From NCBI RefSeq assembly GCF_000002425.4, contig NC_037269.1, positions 14,667,309-14,731,308 on the forward strand: DNA of 64,000 bases, given 5' to 3'. Made by a program: the position numbers and the translations under genes. Shown one piece after another: positions 9,391 through 20,185 of the stretch. Position 1 is the stretch's first letter; each line of letters starts with the position of its first letter. Source of the stretch: Physcomitrium patens (lineage: Eukaryota; Streptophyta; Bryopsida; Funariales; Funariaceae). The notes below the pieces were generated by a model that searched no databases, was not told the DNA's origin, and saw only the letters and a list, made by a program, of their open reading frames with translations.

Positions 9391-12300
9391 CTATCGTTGA
9401 ATCGGCTTAGGTTTATGAGGATATCGTTGATGAAATTCGTGTACCTTTTTTGGTGCATTGGCAAGATTTTCGGCACGCTCCCACGTTCGTTCATTGATGT
9501 CGTATCCACTCCAATGCACTAAATACTCGAATTTTCTCCTATTACGTTGTGAATCTAGTACCTTTTCCACCTCGTATTCCTCATGGTTTTCAATTTCGAT
9601 ACTTGGTGGCGGACTTTGTACTCTTTGGGGAAAAGCTGACTCTCGATAAGGTTCCAACAAAGACACATGAAAGACTGGATGTACCTTCATAGTAGCTGGT
9701 AACTCCAGACGATATGCCACCGGATTGATCTGCTTCCCGATAACAAATGGCCCTAATCTCCGATAGTCCAATTTGTCACATGGCCGCTTGGTCTTGATAT
9801 TCCGTCGAAGAAGCCATACTTTACTTCCAACTTTAAAAGTAGGCGCCTCATTTCGATATTTATCTGCAGATGCCTTGTAACTCTCTTGGACAGATTACAA
9901 TTGAAGCTTCAACGTCGCTTGAAGCTCCGATAGTTGCTTCACAAATCCTTCAGGTACTGGGTTGTTATTTGCTGAAGAACTCAATAAATCGAGCTTGGGG
10001 TGGTATCCGTGGTTAGAGAAGAATGGTGTTTGTTGAGTTGACGCATGAAGAGTGTTGTTGTATGCAAACTCAGCAAGCGGTAGATATGCAGTCCAATCAT
10101 CTTGTTGATAGTTGATGCTGCATCGTAAATATTGCTCCAAAACTTGATTCACCCGCTCCGTTTGACCGTCAGTTTGAGGATGAAAAGCCGAAGAGAGCTT
10201 AATATCCACCTTCAATATCTCAAAGAGAGACCTCCAAAACTTGGATACAAACTGAGTACCTCGATCCGACACGATATCATCTGGTAGGCCATGATAACGA
10301 TATATGTTATCAAGAAAGAGTCTTGCGGTGTCTTCACTTGATGATGTTTTCTTGCAAGGCACGAAATGCGCCATCTTTGTAAATCGATCCACCACAACAA
10401 AGATGCTGTCAAATGAATTCGATGGCGGTAGGTCCGTAATAAAGTCCATAGAAACTGAAGACCATGGTCGGTGCGGAATAGGCAATGGCTGGAGAAGTCC
10501 ATACGGACGATGTCGAGGGATCTTGGATCTTGAACAAACATCACAAGAAAGGACAAATTCCTTCACATCCTTCCACATTTGGAGCCACCAAAAATCTCGT
10601 GAAATGAGCTCCAAAGTCTTATTGAATCCAAAATGTCCCGCAGCTGGAAAGTCGTGGCGAGATTGAAGTACTCGGAGTCGAGTTGGTCCTTTCGGGATAT
10701 ACAACCGCTCCTCAAAATACAAAAGATCTCCCTCCACCTTAAACTTGTCATTATCGACACGTTGTTTGATGTCAAGAGCTATAGAATCCTCAATGGTCGC
10801 AGTACGTACCTCGCTGAGGAAGCCGTCATCGATAGTTGCAACAGTAGCAAAAATCCTGAATTTTTTTGGTTTCAACAATGTTGTACATTGTTGATCAAAC
10901 GCTGCTTCTCCAGCCTTTGGCGCAAGATACGATCTCCTCGATAATGCGTCAGATAATCCTTGCTGTTTTCCAGGGCGGTAGGTGATAATAAAGTCAAATC
11001 GTGATAGAGACATATTCCATCGAGCTTGACGACGATTCAAAATTCGAGCTGTCATGAAGTACTCCAAATTCTTGTGGTCCGTATAAACAGTCACTGGATG
11101 TGCAGCTCCTTCGAGGAAGTGACGCCACTCTTGGAAGGCATCCACTATAGCAAGCAGCTCTTTGTCGTGGATCTCGTAGTTGATCTCAGCAGCAGAGAAC
11201 TTTCGTGAATAGAATGCAACTGGGTGAAGCTTCTTGTCTATGCCCATCTGTGAAAGCACAGCTCCCAAAGCAAAATCTGAAGCATCGGTCTCTAAATAGA
11301 AAGCCTTTGCAAAGTCAGGGTGTACCAAGATTGGAGCCGTAGTGAATGCCGTCTTGAGATCTTGAAATGCTTTTGCTGCTTGTGATCCCCATTCGAGCTT
11401 GTCTTTGCTTATTAGACGCGTGAGTGGTGCAGCAACTTGAGAATAATTCTTGATGAAGATCTGATAGAAGTTAGCAAATCCAAGAAAACACTGAACATCT
11501 CTAACCGTCTTCGGAACTTCCCAAGATATAATTGCTTCTACCTTTTTTGGATCCATCTTTAAGCCCTCTGTAGTCGCAATGAAGCCCAAAAATTCCATCT
11601 CATTCTGGTGAAATTGACACTTCTCCAACTTGGTGTAGAGTCCTCATTCGCGTAGTTTTTCAAGAACCAAACAAACGTGCTTCTCATGTTCTTCTTCATT
11701 CTTGGAAAATATCAAAATATCATCCAGATAGATGACAACAAAGTCATCGAGGTACTCCCGAAAGATGTCGTTCATCATATGCTGAAAGACCGCTGGAGCA
11801 TTGGTAAGACCAAAAGGCATGACATTGTACTCAAAATGGCCATACCTTGTACGAAAGGCTGTCTTCCATTCATCTCCTTCTTTGATTCGCACAAGGTTGT
11901 AGGCTCCTCTTAAATCAATCTTTGTAAAAATCCTTGCACGTCCAAGTTGATCTAAGAGGCCGGAGATCAAAGGTAAGGGATAGCGATTTTTCTTGGTCAC
12001 CTTGTTGAGTCCTCGGTAGTCCACGCACATCCGCAGTGAGCTATCCTTTTTCTTCACGAATAGGATTGGTGCTCCAGCTGGCGACTTTGAATGTCGAATA
12101 AAATTCTTGGCTAGATTCTCATCGATGTACTTCCGCAATTCTGCCAACTCCATCTGCGATAGGTTGTATATTGGACCAAAAGGTGGTTGCGCTCCTTCCT
12201 CTAAGTCTATGGCGCAATCATATGGTCGATGTTCCGGTAGTATATCAGCGTTCTTCTTCTGAAACACGTCTTCAAAATCCCTATATTGCTCTGGTATATT

Positions 12301-12906
12301 CGATGTTGAGATATTCTCGCCGCTAGTTGGAGCTGCATAAATGACAAATGGTGCGCCTTCCTTGGACGATCTTAGGAACGCTCTTGCTCCAATAAACATG
12401 GATTTCTTCATGTAGGTTCTACCAACAGGTTTATTATTATTTTTTTCAGGAAATGTTATCCTTCGTAGCCTCCAATCAATGGACGGATTATGATCTTCTA
12501 ACCAAGAAAGACCAAGGATAACAGGGCTTGATGGGGTTCTAATAATATTAAAAATAACGTGACTACTATGGTCCTTAAACACCACTTCTATAGGTTCTGA
12601 TTCGTGGGTAACGTTGCCTGACAATAAGGGTCGTCCATCTATCACCTCTACGTGAACAGGTTTGGACTTCTGTACTAAACGGATCTTGTGGCGTTTAGCA
12701 AACTATTCATCTAAAAAACAAGTAGATGCCCCCGAATCCAATAAAGCTAAAGTTTTTTGTTTTTGAGGGCCTAAAAACAAAGGAATTGTAAAACAACGGG
12801 CAGGTTGGACAGAGAAGGAGGAACCTGATTGTTGTCGTGATATTAGATTGTCCAGCCGCACGGTTCTTACTGTGGCTCGGCGTTGTCGTTTTTCAGAATC
12901 ATCGCA
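9391..12906 (-). pseudogene. pol: pol of GypA (protease, RT, RNase H, integrase, chromodomain) with three stops
   Basis: A single frame, in the -1 frame relative to gag. In order: protease active site LLDSGASTCFLDE; RT with [10 protein letters not shown] catalytic Asp pair and VDYRGLNKV; RNase H with ETDASDFALGAVLSQ and DKELLAIVDAFQEW; integrase with an HHCC finger (HFGFNKTLEL, CDVCSRSK) and the Asp-Asp-Glu core (MDFITDLP, SDRGTQFVSKFW, HPQTDGQTERVNQ); then a chromodomain ending near 9391 ([15 protein letters not shown]). Stops are TAG at 12703-12705 in protease, TGA at 11644-11646 in RT (an Arg in GypB), and TAA at 9895-9897 between integrase and chromodomain (also present in GypB). Catalytic residues are otherwise intact. 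The polymerase style resembles Tcn1-type chromoviruses. Confidence 0.9.
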
Positions 12907-13868
12907 CTTCTAGTCTTGACAGGGTGCCAATTTTGCTTCTTTGGGCAATTTCCAACCTTGTGACCTTCTTCTCCATAGTACAAACATAACCCTTCCTCCA
13001 TACGCCGTTTCTTCTCTATTGGAGTAAGAGATCGGACACGCGCCGTATCGATTTGCATGTCTGTTGCCTCCGAATGTGAGTTTAAGCTATTTGCAGACAT
13101 AGTCACGTCGTAACGAGTCATTTGGTATCTTGGACGTTGGTCTTGGCGACGATGGAATATGCGGTTGTCACACTTTACAGCTTGGCTAATAGCTTCGTTG
13201 AGCGTTTGAGGATCAGGAAGAGATAACAGCAAGTCCTTCACATCATCCTTCAAGCCCCAATAAAACTGACTCACCAACGCCTCTTCACCCCAATTAATGT
13301 CATTTGCCAATTGTCTGAAATCCGAGGCATAGACTGATGCAGAGCGTGTTCCTTGTCGTAGCGATCGGATCTTTGTTGTAGCCCATCGAACTTTATCATG
13401 CTCGCCAAATGCTTCTGCAAACGCCTCCAAGAACGTTTCAAAGTTGCTCAGGATTGGCGATCGCTTCTCGAACAAGGGAGTAAACCAAGACAGAGCTTGT
13501 GCTGTAAGCAAGGTTCCAACAAGCCCAACACGCGCTTCCTCCATCGGATAACGTTCGGGCTGTAAAATTGTTATCAACCTGATTTGATTGACAAAACCTC
13601 GAAACTTGGAACGAGTTCCATCAAACTTATCCGGAAGACTAACTCGAGGCTCCTTTCGTTGTAGGACTACTCGATCTTGTTGAAATGGAGGTAGAACTGC
13701 TTCTTCTGGCACAGAAGTTTGAGGCTGATATGCTTTAGATGGCGCTATCTCAGATGCTCCATTGTTATGGAGTCCTACCATGACTCCTTCGATCTCTGTT
13801 GTCCTATGTGACAACGAGGCAAGAGCATTTATGATGGCGTCTAGTTTGGATTCCAAACTTTCAGCCAT
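12867..13868 (-). CDS. gag: gag of GypA
   Basis: Intact 333-aa frame starting MAESLESKLDAIINALASL, a likely short coiled coil. The capsid-type core follows (SLPDKFDGTRSKFRGFVNQI, later FRQLANDINWGEEALVSQFY). Near the C-terminus is a zinc knuckle CLYYGEEGHKVGNC, in which the second Cys of CX2CX4HX4C is Tyr; GypB keeps Cys there. The protein would assemble the particle and bind element RNA. Pol starts in the -1 frame and overlaps its end. Start chosen as the first ATG after the leader, with MAE- also beginning the GypC gag. Confidence 0.88.
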   Translation of the reverse strand: MAESLESKLDAIINALASLSHRTTEIEGVMVGLHNNGASEIAPSKAYQPQTSVPEEAVLPPFQQDRVVLQRKEPRVSLPDKFDGTRSKFRGFVNQIRLITILQPERYPMEEARVGLVGTLLTAQALSWFTPLFEKRSPILSNFETFLEAFAEAFGEHDKVRWATTKIRSLRQGTRSASVYASDFRQLANDINWGEEALVSQFYWGLKDDVKDLLLSLPDPQTLNEAISQAVKCDNRIFHRRQDQRPRYQMTRYDVTMSANSLNSHSEATDMQIDTARVRSLTPIEKKRRMEEGLCLYYGEEGHKVGNCPKKQNWHPVKTRSAMILKNDNAEPQ

Positions 13869-14171
13869 TTTAACGTCTTAACCTTCGGCTAACCTTCAGA
13901 AAGAAGAAAAAAGAGTTTTGACAAGAAGACAATATTGGTTCAGAGGAGAGTACTCCGCAACCTCTAAAACGCCTTAAGACTCCAAGATGAGGGGTAATCC
14001 ACTCTCTCCAAGAAGAATAAGGCTCCAATATTGAGAAAGAAGAGATATCAGTTTAGAGGAGGGTAATCCGCAACCTCTAAAACACTAGCACACCTTCAAG
14101 AAGAGGGGTAATCCACTCTCTAACAAGAAGGAACTAGCTCTGATACCAGTGAAAATGCAGTCTCGACAAAC
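13869..14171 (-). promoter_or_regulatory. 5' leader of GypA with primer-binding site and tandem repeat
   Basis: The primer site is at 14137-14148: on the minus strand it reads TGGTATCAGAGC, the exact complement of the 3' end of plant initiator tRNA-Met. It is 23 nt from the LTR edge (14149-14171), not adjacent to it. The leader holds two units of a roughly 110-bp repeat, each with GGGTAATCC and CAACCTCTAAAA motifs. The second unit ends with a decayed primer-like motif GCTCCAATATTG at 14022-14033. Confidence 0.75.
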
Positions 14172-14604
14172 TGTCACGGACACAAAATACAGACTTGAAA
14201 TCTAACAAGAAGTTCAAGAAGAAGTGGCAGAACTAGATTAAACAGATGAGTACAAGAACAACACCAGAAAGGTGAGCTAGAACTCCAAGAGATGTGTTGT
14301 CGAGACTGAAGAACCCTTCAGCCTCGACTCCTATATATACTACTGAATAGGAAGCTTCTCGAGCTACTTCCGCTAACTAGGACGCTTCTCCAACAACTTC
14401 TACTAATTAGGAAACTTCTCGAGCAACTTTCTAGAATCTATCAGAATATTCTAGAACCTTCTAAGAATATTCTAGAACCTTCTAAGAGAATCTTTAGGGA
14501 ATATTCTAAGAATCTTCTAGAACCTTCTAAAGGAATCTTTAGAGAATCTTTAGAGAATATTCTAAAAGAATATTTGAAGAATCTTCCAATATATGTCCAT
14601 GACA
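14172..14604 (-). repeat. 5' LTR of GypA
   Basis: 433 bp, the same boundaries as the 3' copy (TGTCACGG to CATGACA). It holds the same TATA box and heat-shock-element array, here upstream of the element's own genes. The ATACC duplication follows at 14605-14609. Confidence 0.95.
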
Positions 14605-14609
14605 ATACC

Positions 14610-16096
14610 ACATGTACCTTAGAATCTAAAGCCAATTCTAGTACCAAGGGCACATTTACCAAGCTTGGTAGAATTATTAAAAGAAAAGATGAAGATGAAG
14701 ATTTTGGAGCCCTCTTTTGCACCATATTTTAGTCAATGATTTACAGTGCCTAAGAAAAATGGGTCATTATGTTTTATTTAAGATATGCAACTAGTGAATG
14801 TGCTAATTATTAGGAATAAAAGAATTGGACGTATAATAGATGAATTTGCTGAGACGTTTACAGGAAGGGCAATCTATTCAATGGGTGATTTATATTTGCA
14901 CTATGATCAATTTCAACTTATAAAAAGAAATAGAGATATGACAATGATGAGAATACTACTTGGATTAGTTAGAATGTGTACTCTTCCTCAAGGCGCAACC
15001 AACTTAGTTGTGCATATGATGAACGAGATGAATAAGGTATCGAGAGATTTTATTCTTGAAAAGACTATACCTTTTTTAGATGATGTTCTTATAAAAGGAT
15101 GTAAAGAAGAAGACAAGGATGAAACTTTAGATAAGAGGGGATGTTGCAAGTATGTTGTTGATCATATACAAGATTATAAATAAATATTGACTCGGCTTGG
15201 AGAAATTTATCTTATATTATCGGATATAAAATCTATATTTGGAGTACAAGAAGTTGTGATTGTTGGACATTTGTGTAGATTTTATTGAAGAAAATCAGAT
15301 CCGACTAAGATTGATGCGATTGAGAGAATGAAACAAGATTGTAGTTCTTTAACAGATGTTCACAAGTTTTTAGATGCATGTGTATTTTATCGTATTTGGA
15401 TTCCTCATTATGCTCACATAGCAGATCCATTGTAGGAACTGTTACGCATGGGCTATTGATTTAAATGGGAAGAAAAGCATGTTAAAGTAGTGCAAAGATT
15501 AAAGAAGTTATTGATATTGCCTACAGTGTTGAGAAAGGTTGATTATAAGTGCAATAGATTAGTGATTCTTACTGTGGATACTAGTCTAATTACTATTGGA
15601 TGGACTGTAGGTCAAAATGACTCGAATGGACACACATTTGTAGTACAATTTAGAGTTAAGGTTTTAAGTACTCACCAACGTGCATATTCATAAGTAAAAA
15701 AAGAAACTATAGGGAGTTGTTTCAATTATGAAAGTTGAAAAAGATTATTTGATTAGAGCTATGGTGGTAATTGAAACAGATTGTTTGCCTTTACTTGGAA
15801 TGATTACGAATTATACAACATCAGATATCACAATGTTGAGATAGATTGCTTATATCAAATCACTAAATCTAAAATTTAGATATGTTGCAAGGAAAGACAA
15901 TCTAGTAGAAAATGTATTATCTCAAGTAGTATATGAAAGAAAAGATGAGATGATTGAAGATATTGATGATGTTGGAACAAAATTCTATTCAGTATCAAAT
16001 CTTAATAAGGAAGACAAGATGTTTTTTGAAGAGTATTATGAAAGAGAATTATTAAAAATTGGTCTTTATTTGAATATCTTGACTAAATAAGAGAAT
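14610..16096 (+). pseudogene. RT and RNase H of G0, broken
   Basis: Continuation of G0 after GypA. An open part at 14785-15183 holds RT blocks: IIDEFAETFTGRAIYSMGDL, GLVRMCTLPQGATN and the catalytic FLDDVLIKG. Further fragments carry IWIPHYAHIADPL, the RNase H start VLRKVDYKCNRLVILTVDTS (15490-15693) and its end RYVARKDNLVENVLSQ. Stops occur throughout. It ends where the G5 3' LTR begins, so integrase is absent. Confidence 0.75.
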
Positions 16097-17063
16097 TGGG
16101 TTTAAATTATTAAAGTATATAAATAAAATCTTGAAAAAATGAGAGCCAATCTAAGAGAAAAAAATTGGTTGCTTGTTATAGTCACTACCCTCAAAACCTC
16201 TATTTATAAATTGGCTTGGATCTCCATCATCACAACTCTTCTTCTTCTTACATAATAAAGCTTATTGAAAAGCTAACAATGAATTCTAGTTTTTCAAAAT
16301 TTTTAGAATAAAGAAAAGAAAATCTAATAAATGGCATAGAAAGTATCAAATAAGTCTTGAATTCTACTACCCAAAAACTCTAGTAATTTTTCTCCCACAA
16401 ATTTTCTTGAATCTCCTTTATCATAGTTCTTCTTCTTACATAAAATATCTCATTGAAAAACTAATAACAAGATCCAACTTTTGACAAAATCTTAGAATAA
16501 GAAGAAAAAAATATAGAACCGGCATAGAAATCCCTATCCAATCTTGAATCTTATCACTCAAAAATTCTAGTAACCCTCATTTTTATAAATTTGTATGGAT
16601 TTCTTTTTTCATAGCTTTATTTCTTGTTTGCTATAGCTTGTTGAAAAGCTAACAATGTGATCTAATTTCTTTTAAAATTTCAGAATAAAAAGATGAAAAT
16701 TCCATAAGTGGCTTTTGAAATTTCAAATCAGGCTTGAATCTTGCCCTTCTCCAAAAATTTCCAGCAACCCCTCTTTTCCTTCCTTTCAATCTATAACCCT
16801 CAAAAATTAAAATCTTTCATGCAAAAAATCCCTATTCCTAATCTTCTCCTAATATCCATTTTGAACCATTATAGACCTAGATATCTATCCTAAATGACAA
16901 TATCTTCAAGCTCGAATAATCTATTCAAAAAAATAATTTCATATTCTAAACTCTATTCAAATTTTTAAATATATTAGTATTGTATTCCTTCTATCTCTTC
17001 TACAAGTAAAATTAATTATTTTCTAAATATCTTTGATACACTTAAATTGAGTGCATCATGACA
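16097..17063 (-). repeat. 3' LTR of G5 (LTR-B), 3' end missing
   Basis: Matches 40110-41264 in the same orientation, for example the block AAATCTTGAAAAAATGAGAG near its left end. On the minus strand it starts TGTCATGATGCAC and is preceded by the purine-rich CTGAAAGAGATAAG, a good polypurine tract. About 450 bp of the LTR end is missing compared with the 1420-bp 5' copy. Confidence 0.65.
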
Positions 17064-17079
17064 CTTATCTCTTTCAGAC

Positions 17080-18028
17080 CTATACATATCTTTGTATGTA
17101 TCAAAGAATTTGATGACAATATTTCCATCATTAAAATGAATCATTAGGAGCCATATCACTTTTCAATTGTTGATTAAAGTATTTAGGTTCAAAAACCTCT
17201 AAATCTTCCACATATTTCATTCCATCTCATCACTTGAAGACTTTAATTTGCTTTCTTACAATCCTTATCTTCAGTAGTGTTCTATCTAACTTTCAAAGAG
17301 AATAAGTTGTATTTTTATGCACTTCAACTACCACATAGGGTCCAAACCAACGTCGTGCAAACTTACAAAGAGTAGAATATTGGTGTATCAAATTACTATC
17401 ATAAATTAAAATCCAATCACCATCTTTAATTGACTTAGGCATCAATTGATGAGTTTTATTGAACTTTTCTTTGTTGTTCAACTTTACTCCCTAAAGCCTC
17501 TATATAACAATTTAATGATCCTTAAGTAATCTCTCTAATTAATAAATTCAAAGCTCCAACAATCTCTTCCTATCAATGCTATCTATTCAAGAAAAAAATA
17601 ATTAAGAAGGAATAGAATCTTTTGTAGGCATTAAAGGCTTTTGCTCCAATATCAATTCTATTGACATATTAACTAGTGAATATTCTATAAGTATTTCTAT
17701 CTATTCATAAAGTAAATAACAAAAGCTTAAGCCACAACCTTGATTGATTCTTATATTCTTTGATTAAAGCTTGAATGATTAGAGGGTGCCTCTTTTCACT
17801 TTTACCATTAGCTTTGGGATTATAAAAAGTGGTCAATTTTAATTGCATTCTATATCTTGTGAAAAAATCAAGTGCCTCTATTATATCAAGTTCACCTCGA
17901 TCTACTCTCATTCTCCCAATGCTTCTATAGCAATATGTAATATCTTCAAAAATAAATCGATATACTACCATTGTAGACTTTGACTTTAATGTTCTTCTTT
18001 CTACATAATTAGAAAATCCCTTTCTTGT
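17080..18028 (-). pseudogene. Integrase C-terminal part of G5, broken
   Basis: Frames at 17705-18028 carry the integrase core: FIFEDITYCYRSIGRM, ADRGELD-like (here VDRGELDI), FFTRYRMQLKLTTFYNPKAN and GKSEKRHPLIIQ. The frame at 17293-17481 carries the C-terminal domain with FARRWFGPYVV. Integrase would insert cDNA into chromosomes. No chromodomain is seen before the polypurine tract. Confidence 0.7.
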
Positions 18029-18772
18029 TGTGATTGTCATTTTACTTATTCTACAATTTCTTTCAGAATAAACATATATAGAAGGATTTGAATACAAGAA
18101 AAGATTAAGTGCATGAGTTTTATTTGTTAGGGTCATACAATTAATCATATTTTGAACCACTAAAACACCAAGAAACACTATAATGCTTTCTTCTAGTAAC
18201 AATATTCCTTCAACAACTAATAACAATAGTGTACAATCCTGCACTCTCAAAAGTCCGCTCAAAATATAATAATTTTATCTAACACCAAAAATAACAGACT
18301 TCACTCCAACTAATTTGAATTCACATAATTTTTATAATCACAGACTTCCTTTATCAAAACACATACAACTCTCAATAAACAACAATCATAATCTGCTAAT
18401 AACTCCTCATATAATTAATCACTCACTGTTCTAATTACATAATCAATAACTCATAAATCAATCTCTGATTTATTCTACAGATTCACTTCTCAGTATTCAA
18501 AAATTATCTATTACTTTTTAACAACAAAGAAGTAAAGAAACAAAAAGGTAGCACCAAGCTTACCCTGGCTCACGACTATCATAGTCTAGCACTCAGACTA
18601 ACTTCTACAACTCCTATATACTTACTTTCTATTCTCATATTCTAACCATAATCATATAATTAATCGCTTTTAATAACTAAGTTAACCATCCGTCCTCCTG
18701 AACTGACTATTTTATGGGCTATTAGTCTATTTTATCAATATCTTACAGAAATGAACTAATATCTATTCTACA
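18029..18772. repeat. Solo LTR-D inside G5 integrase
   Basis: 744 bp, TGTGATTGTCATTTTACTT to ATCTATTCTACA, closely matching the 738-bp copy at 22782-23519. It is flanked by CTTGT (18024-18028) and CTTGC (18773-18777), a 5-bp target duplication with one change. The integrase reading resumes on the other side. No coding capacity. Confidence 0.8.
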
Positions 18773-19377
18773 CTTGCCAAAATTAAATACTTCATATTCT
18801 AAAGTTCCATTGATATGGCAACTAAATCAATCATCCATTGAAAATAAATAGCAAGTAGATAGGTAGGGCATAAACCATCTCTATATCTCACCTTTGATTG
18901 TAATTGATACTTTTTACAAGAACTCATAAATTCTTCCATATTCTTGTATAAGCCCTACTATCAATATCACTCCTTGATCTTAGTATAGGTAGTTCAAATT
19001 CTTCTATACCTAGCCCATAATGTATCATGAAATTCACCTAATACCTTATGTTTGGTCTTTAAATCATCCACTACTATCAATGGCATACCATCTCTTCTCT
19101 TTGGTTTCTTCCATAAGAATCCATCATATAAAAAGTAATCATAGGATTAATACCTAATATTCTTAAAATTCTTATCCAACCAATTTTCTTGCCTCTTTAC
19201 AGTGCTCAAATACAAACCAATGTCTTTTAACTTTGCTTTATACAAATTAATTGTGAAAGATAAAACTTCATCACCTTGATTTCCTCTACTTGTAGTAAAT
19301 GCAAAGCCTTAGATCAAGTCTCCATCTTCTTTATGTGCAAGTATTTCTTAATCTTTTAAATACCTAGCCTTAGATAA
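18773..19377 (-). pseudogene. RNase H end and integrase N-terminal part of G5, broken
   Basis: On the minus strand, fragments read LKDIGLYLSTVKRQENWLDK, YFLYDGFLWKKPKRRDGMPL, KTKHKVLGEFHDTLWARYR (zinc finger His pair region) and FQWMIDLVAIS-like near the LTR-D junction. They match the region between RNase H and the integrase core in this gypsy group. Stops interrupt it. Confidence 0.65.
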
Positions 19378-19691
19378 TGATAAAGTCAATGTTGGACAAA
19401 TAAAATATATTATCTAACATAAGTTGTTAATGATTAAAAGGTAACAAAAGATAATAGAAAAGTTATCAAGGTGGCGGCTAAGGTTTATAATGGTGGCTAA
19501 GTTAAGTCGAATCTAGGATTCAATTGAATGAAGTAAGGATGAATAAGAATGAAGTGAAGCCACAATGGATGTAAACTCTACTTATAAGTAAAAGGTATTG
19601 GAAGTGGGAAGTATCTCATTCCATACTTCTTTTGTGTCTAACCTTATTGATTTCTACTTACTTATGTCTTGCTTATTGTATTTCTTCAATA
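19378..19691 (+). repeat. 5' LTR of Copia1
   Basis: 314 bp. Shares with 32823-33152 the blocks TGTTGGAYAAATAAA, CATTCCATACTT and TTATTGTATTTCTTCAATA. The 330-bp right copy is longer mainly through about 16 extra bases. Confidence 0.75.
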
Positions 19692-19706
19692 AGTTATGGA
19701 TCCGTA
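19691..19706 (+). promoter_or_regulatory. Probable primer-binding site of Copia1, tRNA-iMet anticodon-arm type
   Basis: AGTTATGGATCCGTAG directly follows the LTR; Copia3 has GGTTATGGATCCAC at the same place (62608-62621, minus strand). This does not fit the usual TGGTATCAGAGC site. It resembles the complement of the anticodon arm of plant initiator tRNA-Met, GGTTATGGGCCCACC, the half-tRNA priming known from Drosophila copia. Several mismatches remain, so this is an inference. Confidence 0.45.
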
Positions 19707-20185
19707 GATACTTGATTGTGTTTCTCAAGTAAGTTGAAGTTATTTGCTAGTTGTTACTCTTGTGTAGAATAGATCTTATGGTGTTTGATAATATTAGGAT
19801 TTAAATGATCTAATTTTATATTTTGGCTTATAAAGATTCTAATTTGGATCTTATAGATCCCTAATATCTATTTGAAGGTTTTTAATTCCTAGGATTGAGT
19901 GATTAAGACCTTATACAAAGACCTTGATAGTATCTTTGGTGTTGTGGAAGTTTTAGTAAGAAAGTGAGTTTTATGAGTTAATAAAAAACTTGATGGTGAG
20001 GCTAATAAGAGTCCACATACTAGTTAAAAGCTTTGAAAGTTGAGTTGAGAGTGTTTGAAATGAAAAAACACTCATTTGTTCAAAAGAAGGTATTTTGAGA
20101 TTTTACTAGTGTAAAATTGTATTGGTAATTTTAAGCACATTGATACTTCTTTTTTTGATATTTTTTGATAAACATATTTTTAGAC

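Larger units (their letters stand above)
8434..14604 (-). mobile_element. Chromodomain Ty3/gypsy retrotransposon GypA, complete structure
   Basis: 6171-bp element with two 433-bp LTRs (8434-8866 and 14172-14604) flanked by the 5-bp duplication ATACC (8429-8433 and 14605-14609). On the minus strand: leader with tRNA-iMet primer site, gag, protease, RT, RNase H, integrase, chromodomain, an extra small ORF, and a purine-rich tract ending GAAGAGGAGG just before the 3' LTR. The LTRs differ at only a handful of positions, so the insertion is recent. It sits inside the RT of G0. Pol has three in-frame stops, so it is probably not autonomous as it stands. Confidence 0.95.
2178..16096 (+). mobile_element. 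Old Ty3/gypsy element G0, plus strand, truncated
   Basis: In order it holds a 5' LTR (2178-3500), gag (3542-5445), a nested solo LTR (5446-7226), protease and the start of RT (7227-8433), the nested GypA (8434-14604), then RT and RNase H (14610-16096). Integrase and the 3' LTR are missing: the element stops where the 3' LTR of G5 begins. Many stops and small frameshifts show it is long dead. The protein order and gag style match G5, so both belong to one large gypsy group. Confidence 0.75.

Noticed and set aside
10212-10944. Open frames of 60-120 codons on both strands across GypA pol
   Set aside because: They overlap the pol frame, which has clear domain motifs. These are shadow frames without motifs.
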